Part shown: positions 34,037 to 43,921 of the stretch, one piece after another
Layout of the letters: every line of letters begins with the position of its first letter
How positions within the stretch are numbered: the first letter of the stretch is position 1
Source of the DNA: Endothia cerciana
Taxonomy: Eukaryota > Ascomycota > Sordariomycetes > Diaporthales > Cryphonectriaceae
DNA: 64,000 nucleotides
Direction of reading: 5' to 3'
Assembly: GCA_026119935.1 (NCBI GenBank)
Contig: JALRMH010000043.1
Location: 248,001-312,000, forward strand
Made by a program: the position numbers and the translations under genes
The notes under the pieces: model-generated
The model's database searches: none
Told to the model about the DNA's origin: nothing
The model's input: only the letters and a program-made list of their open reading frames with translations

Positions 34037-35173
34037 ATGGCGACAACCACACGGACGGAGACCAAGGTCGAGGATGCGACCGAGGTCATGCTGCAGCGGG
34101 CTGAGAAGGCGCACACCAAGCCCCTCTGGCTACAGATGGCAAGGCTGAACCCGCCACTGCCCAATCCGAAGTGCACTCCCCATCTGTGGAGATACTCCGA
34201 CATCCGCCCCAGCCTTCTCGAGGCTGGCAAACTTGTCCCGGAGCACCAGGCTGAGCGGAGGGTATTGATGTTGATCAACCCGTCGAGAGGCATGCGTATC
34301 CTGTGCACATGTACAACCGCGGTCTGGACTGGGACCTGACAGCCGATCTAGATGCCCCCTTTACGACCGACACCCTGTATGCAGGGCTGCAGCTCGTGAT
34401 GCCCAACGAGACAGCCAAGGCTCACAGGCACGTCGCGTTCGCCATGAGGTTCATCATCGAGGGCCAGGGGGGGTTCACAGCTGTTCACGGGCGGCGGATC
34501 CGCATGCGGAGGGGCGACGTGATCCTGACGCCAACTATGAACTGGCACGACCATGGCAAAGATGGCTCCGGCCCGATGATCTGGCTTGACGGTCTTGACC
34601 TGCCCAATTTCCAGCACTTCCCCGTGCACTTTGTGGAGCAGTTCTCATCACCTCGCTACCCGGCGGAAGACGTCGACACATCTGTTTCGCCGCTGGTCTT
34701 CCCGTGGAGTCGGATGAGGGCCGCGCTGGACGAGGCTGGTGGAGACTCGGTGGAGCTGCGATACCTGCACGAGGACGGGCGACAAGGCAAGTGCTCTTTC
34801 TTCTAACTCGAGCGCGCCAGTGGAGGAGGCAGGTAGGGCTAACGCCGCATGGACAACAGTGAGCAAGATCCTCGGGGGTTCAGCAGCTCGTATCAATGCC
34901 GGAAAGGCATCTGCTCGTGTCCAAGAGACAGCATCGTCGGTCTACCACGTGATAGGAGGCTCCGGGTACACCACCATCGGGGAGGAAAAGTATCAGTGGG
35001 AGAAGGGCGACACGTTCTGCATCCCCTCGTGGTATCCTTTCCAACACTTTGCTAGTGGCAAGGAGGGAGATGACCCGGTGTACTTGTATCGATTTGACGA
35101 TAAGCCCATGCTGACCTCTCTGGGTTTCTACCGGACGTCGGAAACGGATGTTGAGACCCTGGTGTCGAATTGA
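34037..35173 (+). CDS. gentisate 1,2-dioxygenase-like double cupin
   Basis: Fe(II) ring-cleaving dioxygenase: gentisate plus O2 to maleylpyruvate. It has 335 residues from exons 34037-34295, 34352-34786 and 34860-35173. Intron 1 (56 bp) has a CTGAC branch site. Intron 2 (34787-34859) begins GCAAGT, a second GC-AG intron in this cluster. The N-terminal cupin has HRHVAFAMRFIIEG (His111, His113) and PTMNWHDHG (His152, His154). The C-terminal cupin has VYHVIGGSGYTTIGE and GDTFCIPSWYPFQHF. The stretch GPMIWLDGLDLP is characteristic of the family. No targeting signal, so cytosolic. It is divergent from the Zn2Cys6 regulator. The related 1-hydroxy-2-naphthoate dioxygenases cannot be excluded by motif alone. 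Confidence 0.9.
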
Positions 35174-35244
35174 AATCGTCCCCGGCTAGAGAAGCTCAGA
35201 ACGATAAGAATATGTACCCACCTAGGCGTTACTTCGGGTCGCGG

Positions 35245-35258
35245 CCCCCCCCCCCCCC
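35245..35258. repeat. homopolymer C14
   Basis: Uninterrupted run of 14 C in the space after the gentisate dioxygenase gene. It is one of many long C or G runs in the window. Confidence 0.9.
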
Positions 35259-35439
35259 GATTTCCATGCCTCCACCATAACCGCTAGTTCGCAACGGGGG
35301 GGTCCTCTTCCTGAGCCTAGACCCTTGCCAGCGCGCTCTGTGGTTCACCTGCAGCAGAGAGGGGGACCCAGCGCCCACTGTCGAATTGGAAGATAAAGCG
35401 GTTTCGAAGCCTCCCATCATCACATGCAATGCGCCCTCG

Positions 35440-35910
35440 TCATCCCTGACCCCTCCGCGCCGTGATCCCCTCGATCAGGCTTTTCAGTCCCGCCACCACG
35501 AATACGCCCGTGCCCATGAAGAAGAATGCCGTCAGCTCCCGGCTGACCTTGTAGTGGCCGTCCAAGGAAACCATCAGGATTGCCGTGAGGTACTGGGTGA
35601 GGCAGAGCAACGTCCACCTCATGACCTGGTTGAACGTCCCCGGCTCGAAGTCGCTGAAGGGTGAGAAGTGGATGAGATAGTAGACCGGGACGGCGCAGTA
35701 TAGTGCGAAATGGACTATGAGGAGCGGGCCGCCGAGGAGTCGGGAGAAGACGTCCTCGTTGAACAAGGCGCTCCGCTGTTGTCTTCTCGGCTTGTTGTCG
35801 ACCATGCTCGAAGGGACGGGGGACCTCCTCGAGGAGCCCGACAATGCATCGGCCGCCAGCGCCATGGGCTGGGGTATGATGGGGAAGACTGCCTCGCTCT
35901 GGAAGCTCAT
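35440..35910 (-). CDS. small three-span membrane protein, unknown function
   Basis: A 156-residue open frame without introns. A hydrophilic N-terminus with PRRQQRSALFNEDVF is followed by three hydrophobic segments: about residues 58-80 (LLIVHFALYCAVPVYYLIHF), 94-115 (RWTLLCLTQYLTAILMVSL) and 122-145 (AFFFMGTGVFVVAGLKSLI). Frame, codon bias and protein-like spans support a real gene. I do not recognise the family. A 5' or 3' extra exon is possible. It is convergent with the gentisate dioxygenase, and nothing links it to that pathway. Confidence 0.6.
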   Translation of the reverse strand: MSFQSEAVFPIIPQPMALAADALSGSSRRSPVPSSMVDNKPRRQQRSALFNEDVFSRLLGGPLLIVHFALYCAVPVYYLIHFSPFSDFEPGTFNQVMRWTLLCLTQYLTAILMVSLDGHYKVSRELTAFFFMGTGVFVVAGLKSLIEGITARRGQG

Positions 35911-38178
35911 AGTTTACCAGAGTGGAAGTGACAGGTCCGCCGGGTGGGGAAGCAAGACAGTGCCGTGTGACAGTGTCCTAGGAGGGGAGGATAGATAGAC
36001 AGGTTGTTGTCGTCGTTGCCCAGGTTGATGCGTGTGAGACGTAGAGGTGACGTCTATGCAGAGTGCTGACCGGATCCGGGGGGGACTTGGGACTTGGGAA
36101 AGCACAAGGGACCTAGGCTCGTGCGGGTATTCCTGGAAGGGGGGGGGGGGGGTTCCTCAAGGCCATTTAGATCTGGGGAAAGAAGCTGAACGCCCGAACG
36201 CGTGGCATGGGCTAGACCAGGCCAGGTCCAGATGAACGGGTCCAGCTCGTCGTTGGGACTCCCGAGATCCTCACTGAGGCGCAGCTTCCCGCCTGTCAGG
36301 GGTCCGTCCCGAGGTCAAGGCTCGGATCTTGGAAGGCGAATCTCCTGTGCTGACCGCGTGGTCTGTGTCATGGTCGGCATGGCTCCGATAGGACAAACCT
36401 TGCGACCTTGCGACCTTGCGACCTTGCGACCTTGCGACCTTGCGAAACTTCTCCAGGTTTCCCGAACAAGCAAAACCTTCAGTTCGCACGGGCTCTGCGA
36501 GCCTGCGGGCGCTGCTGCATCATGACGGAGATGTGAAACCCCTTGTCTCTTATCGCGTGTCTACGCATCCTTCACATAGCTTATTTACCCGGGTCCGTCA
36601 CCGTGACCCGGCAACTTTTAGCCGGAATTTTTTTTTTTTCTTTCTTTCTTTTTCTTTTCGTTTTTCTCCAACGGTGGGCGAAGAGAACACTGGAGTAGGG
36701 ACGATGTTGTCTGAGTATGTCTTGTCGAAGATGTGTCTCGATCCTATTGTTCCCACTATGTATGTTTGACGAACAACGGTCGCGATTTGTAGACAGAGAT
36801 TATCCGCACACTAGCCCACACCCTAAAAGCGCTATGGGAGACGCTACTACATTCGCCTCAATTCTACGGACCACAGACGGCCGTTAAACGTTATTTGTGA
36901 CAGCCGCCATGCCCTTTTGCGCTACATATTCGTGCTTAGGACGCATGCAGCTTGCAATCCAAGGATGCTGCCGTTCCGCAGTTGACTGCATCAGGCTTGT
37001 CGGAGTCGGCATACGCATTCATCAAGCTTGGGGTTGTATTCGTCCCGATGCCAAAACTCATTCGAACACCGGGACGATACTCAACCCAAGTCGCAATAAC
37101 TTACTGTTTAGGCGCAGCCCCACGAGCTCAAGTCTAGACTTCTTCACCAGGACCCGTCAATCCTCCCCTGAGCTCTCAAATGTGTAGAGGGGGTGTGCGC
37201 CAACACCTCAAATCCTACTGTAATTACAGCCGCGATATGTGAGCGAGCCGTTATTCGAGAGAATGAAGTCATCGATAACCGGGAACGTATATTCATCCTC
37301 CACCGAATTCCGACAACGTTTCCCCAGGGCACCCATTGGGTTTGCGTTGGGTAGACTTCTGATGCGAGCCACATATCATCGGCACAGAGACTTGAGCGTA
37401 TAGCAGAGGAGAGGGGGAGTGAAGGCCTAGTGTTGTCTGTCTCGGCAACAGAGCAGAGAGCACACATCATCACTTGGGCAGGGAATTGAGCCGCGGCCAG
37501 GGAGCCAAAAGAAACACTAACCAGTCCTATCGAAATATGGCATCGGCGTACGGCAACAACGTGACTGTTTTCAAACCGCATCCTCGGCTCTGGTAATGGA
37601 AGCAAGCCACCGAGTGGCCAGATGTCGCGGCGCACACACCAAAACGCACCGACTCGTTACTGTTCCAACATGCCGAAGGAACAAAAACCCTTCTACGAAG
37701 CCATGTGATCATATCTGCGACACGACCACGTGTGCCGTTGCGGAACCTTGGGTCGTTCGAAGCTGTACAGTCATATAAATGGATGGCCCCAGCCACCAGC
37801 GAGCACAGGTGGTACCGCGATTGGGTGTGGTCCCACCGATGCGGTGCCCCGAGTGCGCACATCCTCCGGCGCTCAGGATATACTTGTGGAAGAGTTGCGT
37901 TGCTCGGAAGAGCCACGTTGCCTACCACGCCAGCGGTCGATGTAGCTGTGTCAACTGTGCCGCCGCCGGGTCGTGTCGGCGGGAGTACCGCCTGTATCCC
38001 CTCTGCGGTCAATATCATCGCCTCCCAGAGCGTACACGGTCAGTCGACGTCAGGTCCGCTACGTAGCTTTTACTCCTGAGGTGTATTGCGGACCGTTGGT
38101 CTCAAGTACGTGGAATGAAGGAGAACAATCAACGGACTTTTCCTGTCACGAGGGTCGTATGCCGAGTCTTATCTGGAC
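35911..38178. other. gene-free stretch with simple repeats
   Basis: About 2.3 kb without a supportable gene. It contains G14 at 36139-36152, an 8-bp tandem repeat at 36401-36445 and a T-rich run at about 36628-36667. Open frames such as 37144-37635 (-) and 37705-38079 (+) overlap on both strands and show no family signature. Confidence 0.45.
36401..36445 (+). repeat. 8-bp tandem repeat (TGCGACCT)n
   Basis: Five perfect copies of TGCGACCT plus a partial sixth, in non-coding DNA. Confidence 0.95.
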
Positions 38179-39413
38179 CTACACAACACCCCTGCCTTTC
38201 AAATCCGCAACGAAATCCTCCATATCCTGCACAGATAACCCGGGGCTTCTCCATGGCAGCGAAGCGGCCGCCCTCATGATGCGCCCGGAACCAGACCAAG
38301 TTGCCGGTCTTCTCCACCCACGCCCTCGGGACTGGCGCCACCTCCTTGTGATGCCATGAGTACTCCAGCGGCTTCCCGGTGTGGTAGGCAGGGTCCGGGT
38401 GGGGGAATACGGGCTCGGCCCCGAAAAGCTGCCGGTCGGGTAGATGCATCTGGGGAACGAGTCCGTGAACCAGTACAGCGTGACCGAGTCCAGGATCTCG
38501 TCGAGCGGGGGCGAGACGTCGGTCCACTGCAGGAACTTCTCGCTGACCCAGGCGAGCAGCGCGAGCGGCGAGCTGGACAGGACGAGCCCGACCGTAGACG
38601 GCCGCGTGCCGTGCTCACGGGCACACGCATTACCCAGCGTGCCAAAATCGCTGTAGCGCCCCAGGCCGGCCTGCTCCTCCCTCGAAGGTGACGAGGGCGG
38701 CACCTCTTGGCTCCTGTAGTTGCCGATGCAGAGGTTGACTATATCCCAGGTCAGCTCGTTGCCTCTCCGCGCCCCGGCCAGGCCGCAGTCCCGGCTCACG
38801 GTGAACGGCCTGCAAGACTCTGACGTCCTTCCCAGGGCCCTCGCGCCAAAACTCCCGATATCACCCCCGCCCCCCCCGCCGGCGCAACATACCTATCCCC
38901 GAAGCCCGGGCCGACCATCAGGTTGTCGACCACGGCAGCGATGCCCTCGCACCCGAAGTCCCTATCAACAGGCGGCCCGCTCGAGTAGCCATACCCAGGC
39001 AGGCTGGGCAGCACGAGGTGGAAGGGCAGGTCCTCCTCGCCGTATTTACGCCTCAGGACGGGTCCAGCGTGCCCAGGAACTCGGGGAAGCTCCCCGGCCG
39101 CCCGTGGAGCAGCACCAGCGGGACGGCGTCCTTGCTCGCCGAGAACAGCACGGCGCAGTGGATCTCGAAGCTGGACCCGCCCCCCTCGACCGCGGCCGTG
39201 TAGTTGGGGTAGCTGTTGATGCGCTCCTCAGTCCTCCGCCAGGAGTACGCCGACTCCCAGTGCCGGAAGTCCCTGACGTCCGCCGTATTTCTCGAAGGTC
39301 TCAGGCGCGACCCTGGACAGCCCGAGGAGCTGGGTGAAGGGCGCTCAAGTCATCGTCCGGAACGCGGGCCTTGAATGGCTTCGGCTTGAGGGTTGCCTTG
39401 GGAGGGATAGTGA
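38179..39413 (-). pseudogene. epoxide hydrolase (alpha/beta hydrolase) pseudogene with many frameshifts
   Basis: Blocks of a fungal epoxide hydrolase occur in the right order but in alternating frames: KPKPFKARVPDDDLSAL (EHN domain start), LLGLSRVAPETFEKYGG, WRRTEERINSYPNY, then AVPLVLLHGRPGSFPEFL (oxyanion region HGxPG). These are followed by LPSLPGYGYSSGPPVDRDFG, a broken nucleophile region near 38860 where a GGD-type motif is expected, GLVLSSSPLALLAWVSEKFL, and VTLYWFTDSFPRCIYP. At least five frame changes are needed and no ATG is visible at the 5' end. Part of the EHN domain is missing. Gene order and codon content show it was once functional. Confidence 0.8.
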
Positions 39414-41470
39414 TGAATTACATACTGTTGCTCCCCTGTTTGTGTATCTTGGTCTTGGGCACGATTAGGACAGTGGTGCTTTCTAATATAACCCCACGAG
39501 GATAAGGTTAATGGGGGACAACAGGCCGTATGGAGGTGAGAGTCGGCTATGAGCTCCTCGTGCCCATATAGGCGACCTCGACGGGATGACGCAACGCCAG
39601 CACTAACTGCTTTGTAGCTCCAATAACTTCAACTTAGGTATTTGGCTCCTGCATCTGCATTGTTCATTGTCTGGCTTTGAGCCAGTATAGGGTTATTGTG
39701 ATTTTGGGTTTTCGGCGAGCCAACAGACTCCGGGCGCAGCATTCGGTGTGCGAGTTGCGGCATGGATGCTGCAGTCATTATCCCCACCGGACACCTCGCC
39801 CAAGCTGCCCAGCTGTAGCCCTCGATCACACTGCAACATATTTCACATTCCAGGATTGCGGCAGCATATCTCACCCTTATGCTCGACGGCGGGCGCCTCA
39901 GTGCCAAGGGCCCAGATGTAGCAGCGCCATCTTTCTCAGCGCGATCGCGAGCCGTGGGCCCTCGCTGCAGCCGCCTCCCAGGACACAGGCATCAGGCACT
40001 ACCTGTCCGCTCATCCTGATAATCGTAAGATGTGGGCTTCAAGACCAAGAATTTGTCGCTGAAGCCTCTCCCAAGCCAGCCCCAGGACCTTTTGGAAACC
40101 CACCGGTGTCATGCCTGCGTGTCCACCGTGCTCGAGCGGTTATCGAGGTGGGGGGAAGAGAGACAGCATGGGGCCGGACATCTTGACAGGTCGTCTGGAC
40201 AGCGGTCTCGTCATCACGAACCGATCTGAAGACGTGAGCGGGCCAGCAGGTCGGGCAGGCCGCCGCCGTACAAAGCATGGCCCAGCGATGACGGTGCCCC
40301 CGGCATGACCGCGCAAAGCTCTCCCAGGCAGAAATCGGGTCGCGGTCCCTTCGATCCGTCGCGCGGGGCGCGATCACTCCCGCTCAAATTCTTCCGCTGT
40401 CCTTTATTTATGGGCGGAGACAAAGAAGGGCGCGTGATATCATGGCGGACGCGGGATGGGTTCCGACGTCATCGGCCCCATAGCGCACGATGCCTTCAGT
40501 CTCCACTGCTGGCGGAGGTGTGGCAGGCGGAAATCGGGATCGGGTTTCAGCAGTGGCATGGATGGGGGCGGTGCGCGTGCGGGCTGCTGTCGACTCTCAA
40601 CAACCAGGGACGATGTGGAAACGAAACCCCGGGCAAACACCACAACACAAGCCTGAGAAGGTTCTCAGCGAGCCCGGGGCCGAGGCATGGAGGCGCAGGC
40701 CGGGAATCCGGCGCGGCCGGGCGCAAACGGCGCTTCTGTCGGCCTCTTTCGCGCCCTGACAACGCATTGCGTTGCTCACGAGGCATGGATTAATTAATAT
40801 CGAGCACCGCAAGATTCGTAGCTACCCCTCACTTCTCGGCTGAACCTGGCCGTCGCAGTTGTGTGGGTGCGGTGCGGTGCGGTGCGGTGCGGTGCGGTAC
40901 GGTGCGATACGACGAGCCCAGGTCGGGCTGGTGAGGAGAGGGGGGAGGGCATTAAGCTCCCAGCAACAAGAAATGATCTGTCAGACAAGGGCAGACACAT
41001 GACGACCCTGCTCCTCCCGTTACGACGAGGGGAGGCGGGCCTTGGGTTCCCTGCCACGGGTCGCACCACAGGATCGGGAGGATATCGTGAGCGCCTCGTA
41101 AGTACATAACCTCTGTCTGCGTCCTCCCGCGCCGTGTGCCGTACAAACACACCAAGAGGGTTTCCACCGCCCGAGATTCCACAGGGCGATAGCAAAAGCG
41201 CGTTGTAACATAGTCAGGGCCATGCATCGATGATGTCATCTGGCGAGGAGGCAACCGAGGTGAGGCCGGCTTTACTGCCTTTGCGCAAGTGTGATAGCTT
41301 AATGCTGCAGCATCCAAGGTTCATGGTGGGTTTGAGAGGGTAAAAAAAAAAAAGAGGGGATCGACCGCCGCTTGTCAGGCCCCGTACAGCACAGCACAGC
41401 ACAGCGGAGAGGGCTGGCTGGGCGCAACAATTCCCGCAGTTCCGCGGTCAGGCCCGCCGTCGTAGTCACA
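39414..41470. other. gene-free stretch
   Basis: About 2 kb without a supportable gene. Frames overlap on both strands through 39.6-41.2 kb without motif support. It contains the pentanucleotide repeat at 40866-40910. Confidence 0.45.
40866..40910 (+). repeat. 5-bp tandem repeat (GGTGC)n
   Basis: Seven perfect GGTGC units, then GGTAC and GGTGC, giving nine units in all. Non-coding. Confidence 0.95.
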
Positions 41471-41480
41471 GTATATATAG
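41471..41480 (+). promoter_or_regulatory. TATA box of the mannitol dehydrogenase gene
   Basis: GTATATATAG about 170 bp upstream of the ATG at 41650. It is followed by a pyrimidine-rich leader with a C run at about 41609, as in highly expressed fungal genes. Confidence 0.6.
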
Positions 41481-41649
41481 TACGAGGCCTTGTAGCCCTC
41501 CCTCTCCCGCCCTCGCCCGTCTCGTGTCGTCCTCTGCTACCAGTCGAGTCCCCTCCGCCCGGCAACACATCATCAAGAGTAGTAGTCCCGCCCGACCCAG
41601 CGACAACACCCCCCCCCCCCCAGTTCACATCATCGTCATCATCAACAAG

Positions 41650-42521
41650 ATGCCTCAGCTGGCCGCTTCCGCGTCCTCCCTCAAGGACCTCTTCAGCCTC
41701 AAGGGCAAGGTGGTGGTGGTGACCGGAGCCTCGGGCCCCAAGGGCATGGGCATCGAGGCCGCCAGGGGGTGCGCCGAGATGGGCGCCGACGTGGCCATCA
41801 CCTACGCGAGCCGCAAGGAGGGCGCCGAGAAGAACGTCGAGGGCCTGACCAAGGAGTACGGCGTCAAGGTCAAGGCGTACAAGTGCGACGTGGGCGAGTA
41901 CGCGCAGTGCGAGGAGCTGGTGCAGACCGTGCTCAAGGACTTTGGCAAGATTGACGCCTTCATCGCCAAGTATGCCCATCCCTCCTTCTTCTCCCCCCTT
42001 GCCTGGCCAACAGACATACTGATGATGGTGTCGACTACAGCGCCGGCGCGACGGCCAACAGCGGCGTCATCGACGGGTCCGCCGAGGAGTGGGACCGTGT
42101 GATCAACACCGACCTGAACGGCACCGCCTACTGCGCCAAGGCGGTGGGCGCCGTGTTCAAGAAGCAGGGCCACGGGTCCCTCGTCATCACCGCGTCCATG
42201 TCGGGCCACATCGCCAACTTCCCGCAGGAGCAGACATCGTACAACGTGGCCAAGGCCGGCTGCATCCACATGGCGCGGTCGCTGGCCAACGAGTGGCGCG
42301 ACTTTGCCCGCGTCAACTCCATCTCCCCCGGCTACATCGACACCGGCCTGAGCGACTTCATCGACGCCAAGACCCAGGCCCTGTGGCACAGCATGATCCC
42401 CATGGGCCGCGACGGCCTGGCCAAGGAGCTCAAGGGCGCCTACGTCTACCTCGTCAGCGACGCGAGCACCTACACCACCGGCGCGGACCTGGTGATCGAC
42501 GGTGGCTACACCTGCCGGTAG
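41650..42521 (+). CDS. MtDH: NADP-dependent mannitol dehydrogenase (short-chain dehydrogenase)
   Basis: Interconverts mannitol and fructose with NADP(H) in the cytosol. It has 266 residues, the family length, from exons 41650-41969 and 42041-42521; the 71-bp intron joins DAFIAN to AGATANSG. SDR signatures: cofactor motif TGASGPKGMGIEAARG at about residues 25-40, NAG at the splice site, catalytic Ser in VITASMSGH, and Tyr and Lys in SYNVAKAG. The end TTGADLVIDGGYTCR is typical. Long identical stretches to fungal mannitol dehydrogenases (the Cla h 8 group), such as MSGHIANFPQEQTSYN, make this a specific call; sorbose or xylulose reductase activity may be a side activity. GC-rich third positions suggest strong expression. 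Confidence 0.93.
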
Positions 42522-42985
42522 ACGGCCTGTCCCCGGCGGGAGGAGGAGGAGGACGAGGAAGAGGGGAAGTGAAAAATGTCGGATGAATATCATGAGAATC
42601 TTAATACAGAGAATTTGGACCCGTGGTTTGGTTTTTTTGGGCACCCAGAGTGGCCGGATCACGTATAGATGACCAGGTACATGAATAGTCATATACCAAG
42701 GAGGAATACAATTTTGACAAGGACAAGACAAACACCACCAGGGCTGAAGAAGGTGCTCTACCCATTCAACCGATAGCCCCAAGACTCTCAGCCTCACCTG
42801 TGGCTTGTGGTGATGATTGCTGCAGTGGTGACCTCAAGAGCCCCCGCCCCAAGACCTTAGAAGCTGTGATGTCAGCTCATGGGGTAGCTTCGAAAAAAAA
42901 AACCTCCCCCACCTTGGCGGGGTTGTCTCTGGTGCCCGTCGGTGGGGCTGCCCCCCCCGTTCATTGGCTGCAAAGACGTCACATT

Positions 42986-43018
<33 letters not shown>
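42986..43018 (+). repeat. CT microsatellite in the Nudix gene leader
   Basis: About 33 bp of nearly pure CT repeat, 230 bp before the Nudix ATG. CT-rich leaders are common upstream of fungal genes. It is preceded by an inverted CCAAT (ATTGG) at 42962 and a CRE-like GACGTCAC at 42976. Confidence 0.85.
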
Positions 43019-43249
43019 GTTCTCGTTGCCCCTCTACGTGCCTCTGCCTCCTCAGTACACAACAACTCGTCTCCCTTGCCCGGTCATTCTCTATTGATGC
43101 CCTCGTCTCCCGCCCTTCGCCCAGCCACCACCGCTGCCAGGCGTCTGAAGCAACTCGCCGGACAACAACAAGGACAACAACACACACCATCACCACCACC
43201 GACCCTTCCCCCCGCCTCCCGCGCCCACCCCCGCCGCCGCCCCTTCACG

Positions 43250-43921
43250 ATGACGACCAGGCCCCAGGAGCCCGTCATCACCTCCATCGAGGACCTCCCC
43301 ATCAGCGAGTCGAAGTGGGTCACCCTCAAGCGGATCAACTTCACCGACCAGACCGGCAGGGCCCGCACCTGGGAGTCCGCCGTGCGCAAGACCCGCTCCT
43401 CCACGGCCGGCGTCGACGCCGTCGCCATGGGCAACATCCTCCTACCGCCGCCCCCTCCTCCCGCCGGCGGGGGCCAGCGGCAGCCCGCCTCCACCATGCT
43501 CGTCATCCAGTACCGGCCCCCGCTCGACAGCTGGACGGTCGAGTGGCCCGCCGGGCTGGTCGACGCCGGCGAGACGGCCGAGCAGGCCGCGCGGCGCGAG
43601 TTCAGGGAGGAGACGGGCTACGAGGTGACCAGGGTGCTGAGCGTCAGCCCGCCGCAGGCCGCGGACCCGGGCATGACCAACGCCAACATGCAGCTCGTCA
43701 TGGTGGAGGTCGAGCTGCCCCCCGCCGCCGCCGCCGCCGCCGCCGCCATGCCCGCGCAGAGGCTGGACGACGGGGAGCACATCCAGCGGGTCGTGGTTCC
43801 GCTGGCCGAGCTGTACCAGAGGCTGGAGGAGTACTCCAGGAGGGAGAGGTTCATCGTCGCGGCGAAGCTGTTCCACTTCGCGGCCGGGATGGAGTTCATG
43901 AAGGGGCAGAAATACTTTTAG
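43250..43921 (+). CDS. Nudix hydrolase, ADP-ribose pyrophosphatase type
   Basis: Cleaves ADP-ribose or other ADP-sugars to AMP and sugar phosphate. It has 223 residues if started at MTTRPQEP. The open frame continues upstream, and an ATG at 43096 would add an Arg/Ala-rich segment (MPSSPALRPATTAARRLKQL) that looks like a mitochondrial presequence, so two localised forms are possible. The Nudix box GLVDAGETAEQAARREFREE plus TGY fits G-x5-E-x7-REUxEExGU. The Pro before the box region (SWTVEWPAGLVD) is typical of ADP-ribose enzymes. A GCC repeat encodes eight alanines inside the domain (about residues 159-167), and a poly-Pro stretch lies at about 65-71; both are low-complexity insertions. No intron. 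Confidence 0.87.
   Translation: MTTRPQEPVITSIEDLPISESKWVTLKRINFTDQTGRARTWESAVRKTRSSTAGVDAVAMGNILLPPPPPPAGGGQRQPASTMLVIQYRPPLDSWTVEWPAGLVDAGETAEQAARREFREETGYEVTRVLSVSPPQAADPGMTNANMQLVMVEVELPPAAAAAAAAMPAQRLDDGEHIQRVVVPLAELYQRLEEYSRRERFIVAAKLFHFAAGMEFMKGQKYF

Noticed and set aside
34303..34351. Separate start at an ATG within the dioxygenase gene (MHMYNRGLDWDL)
   Set aside because: This segment lies inside intron 1 (GTATCC donor, CTGAC branch site, CTAG acceptor). Splicing gives one continuous 335-residue enzyme.
36401..36445. CRISPR-like array
   Set aside because: Units are 8 bp and directly adjacent with no spacers; it is a simple tandem repeat, and the organism is a fungus.
38720..39337. 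205-codon + frame over the epoxide hydrolase relic
   Set aside because: Antisense shadow; epoxide hydrolase blocks are readable only on the minus strand.
41802..42797. 331-codon open frame on the minus strand across the mannitol dehydrogenase gene
   Set aside because: It is antisense to a certain gene with GC-rich third positions, which keeps the opposite frame open. Its composition is Val/Gly/Asp/His-rich with no family motif.
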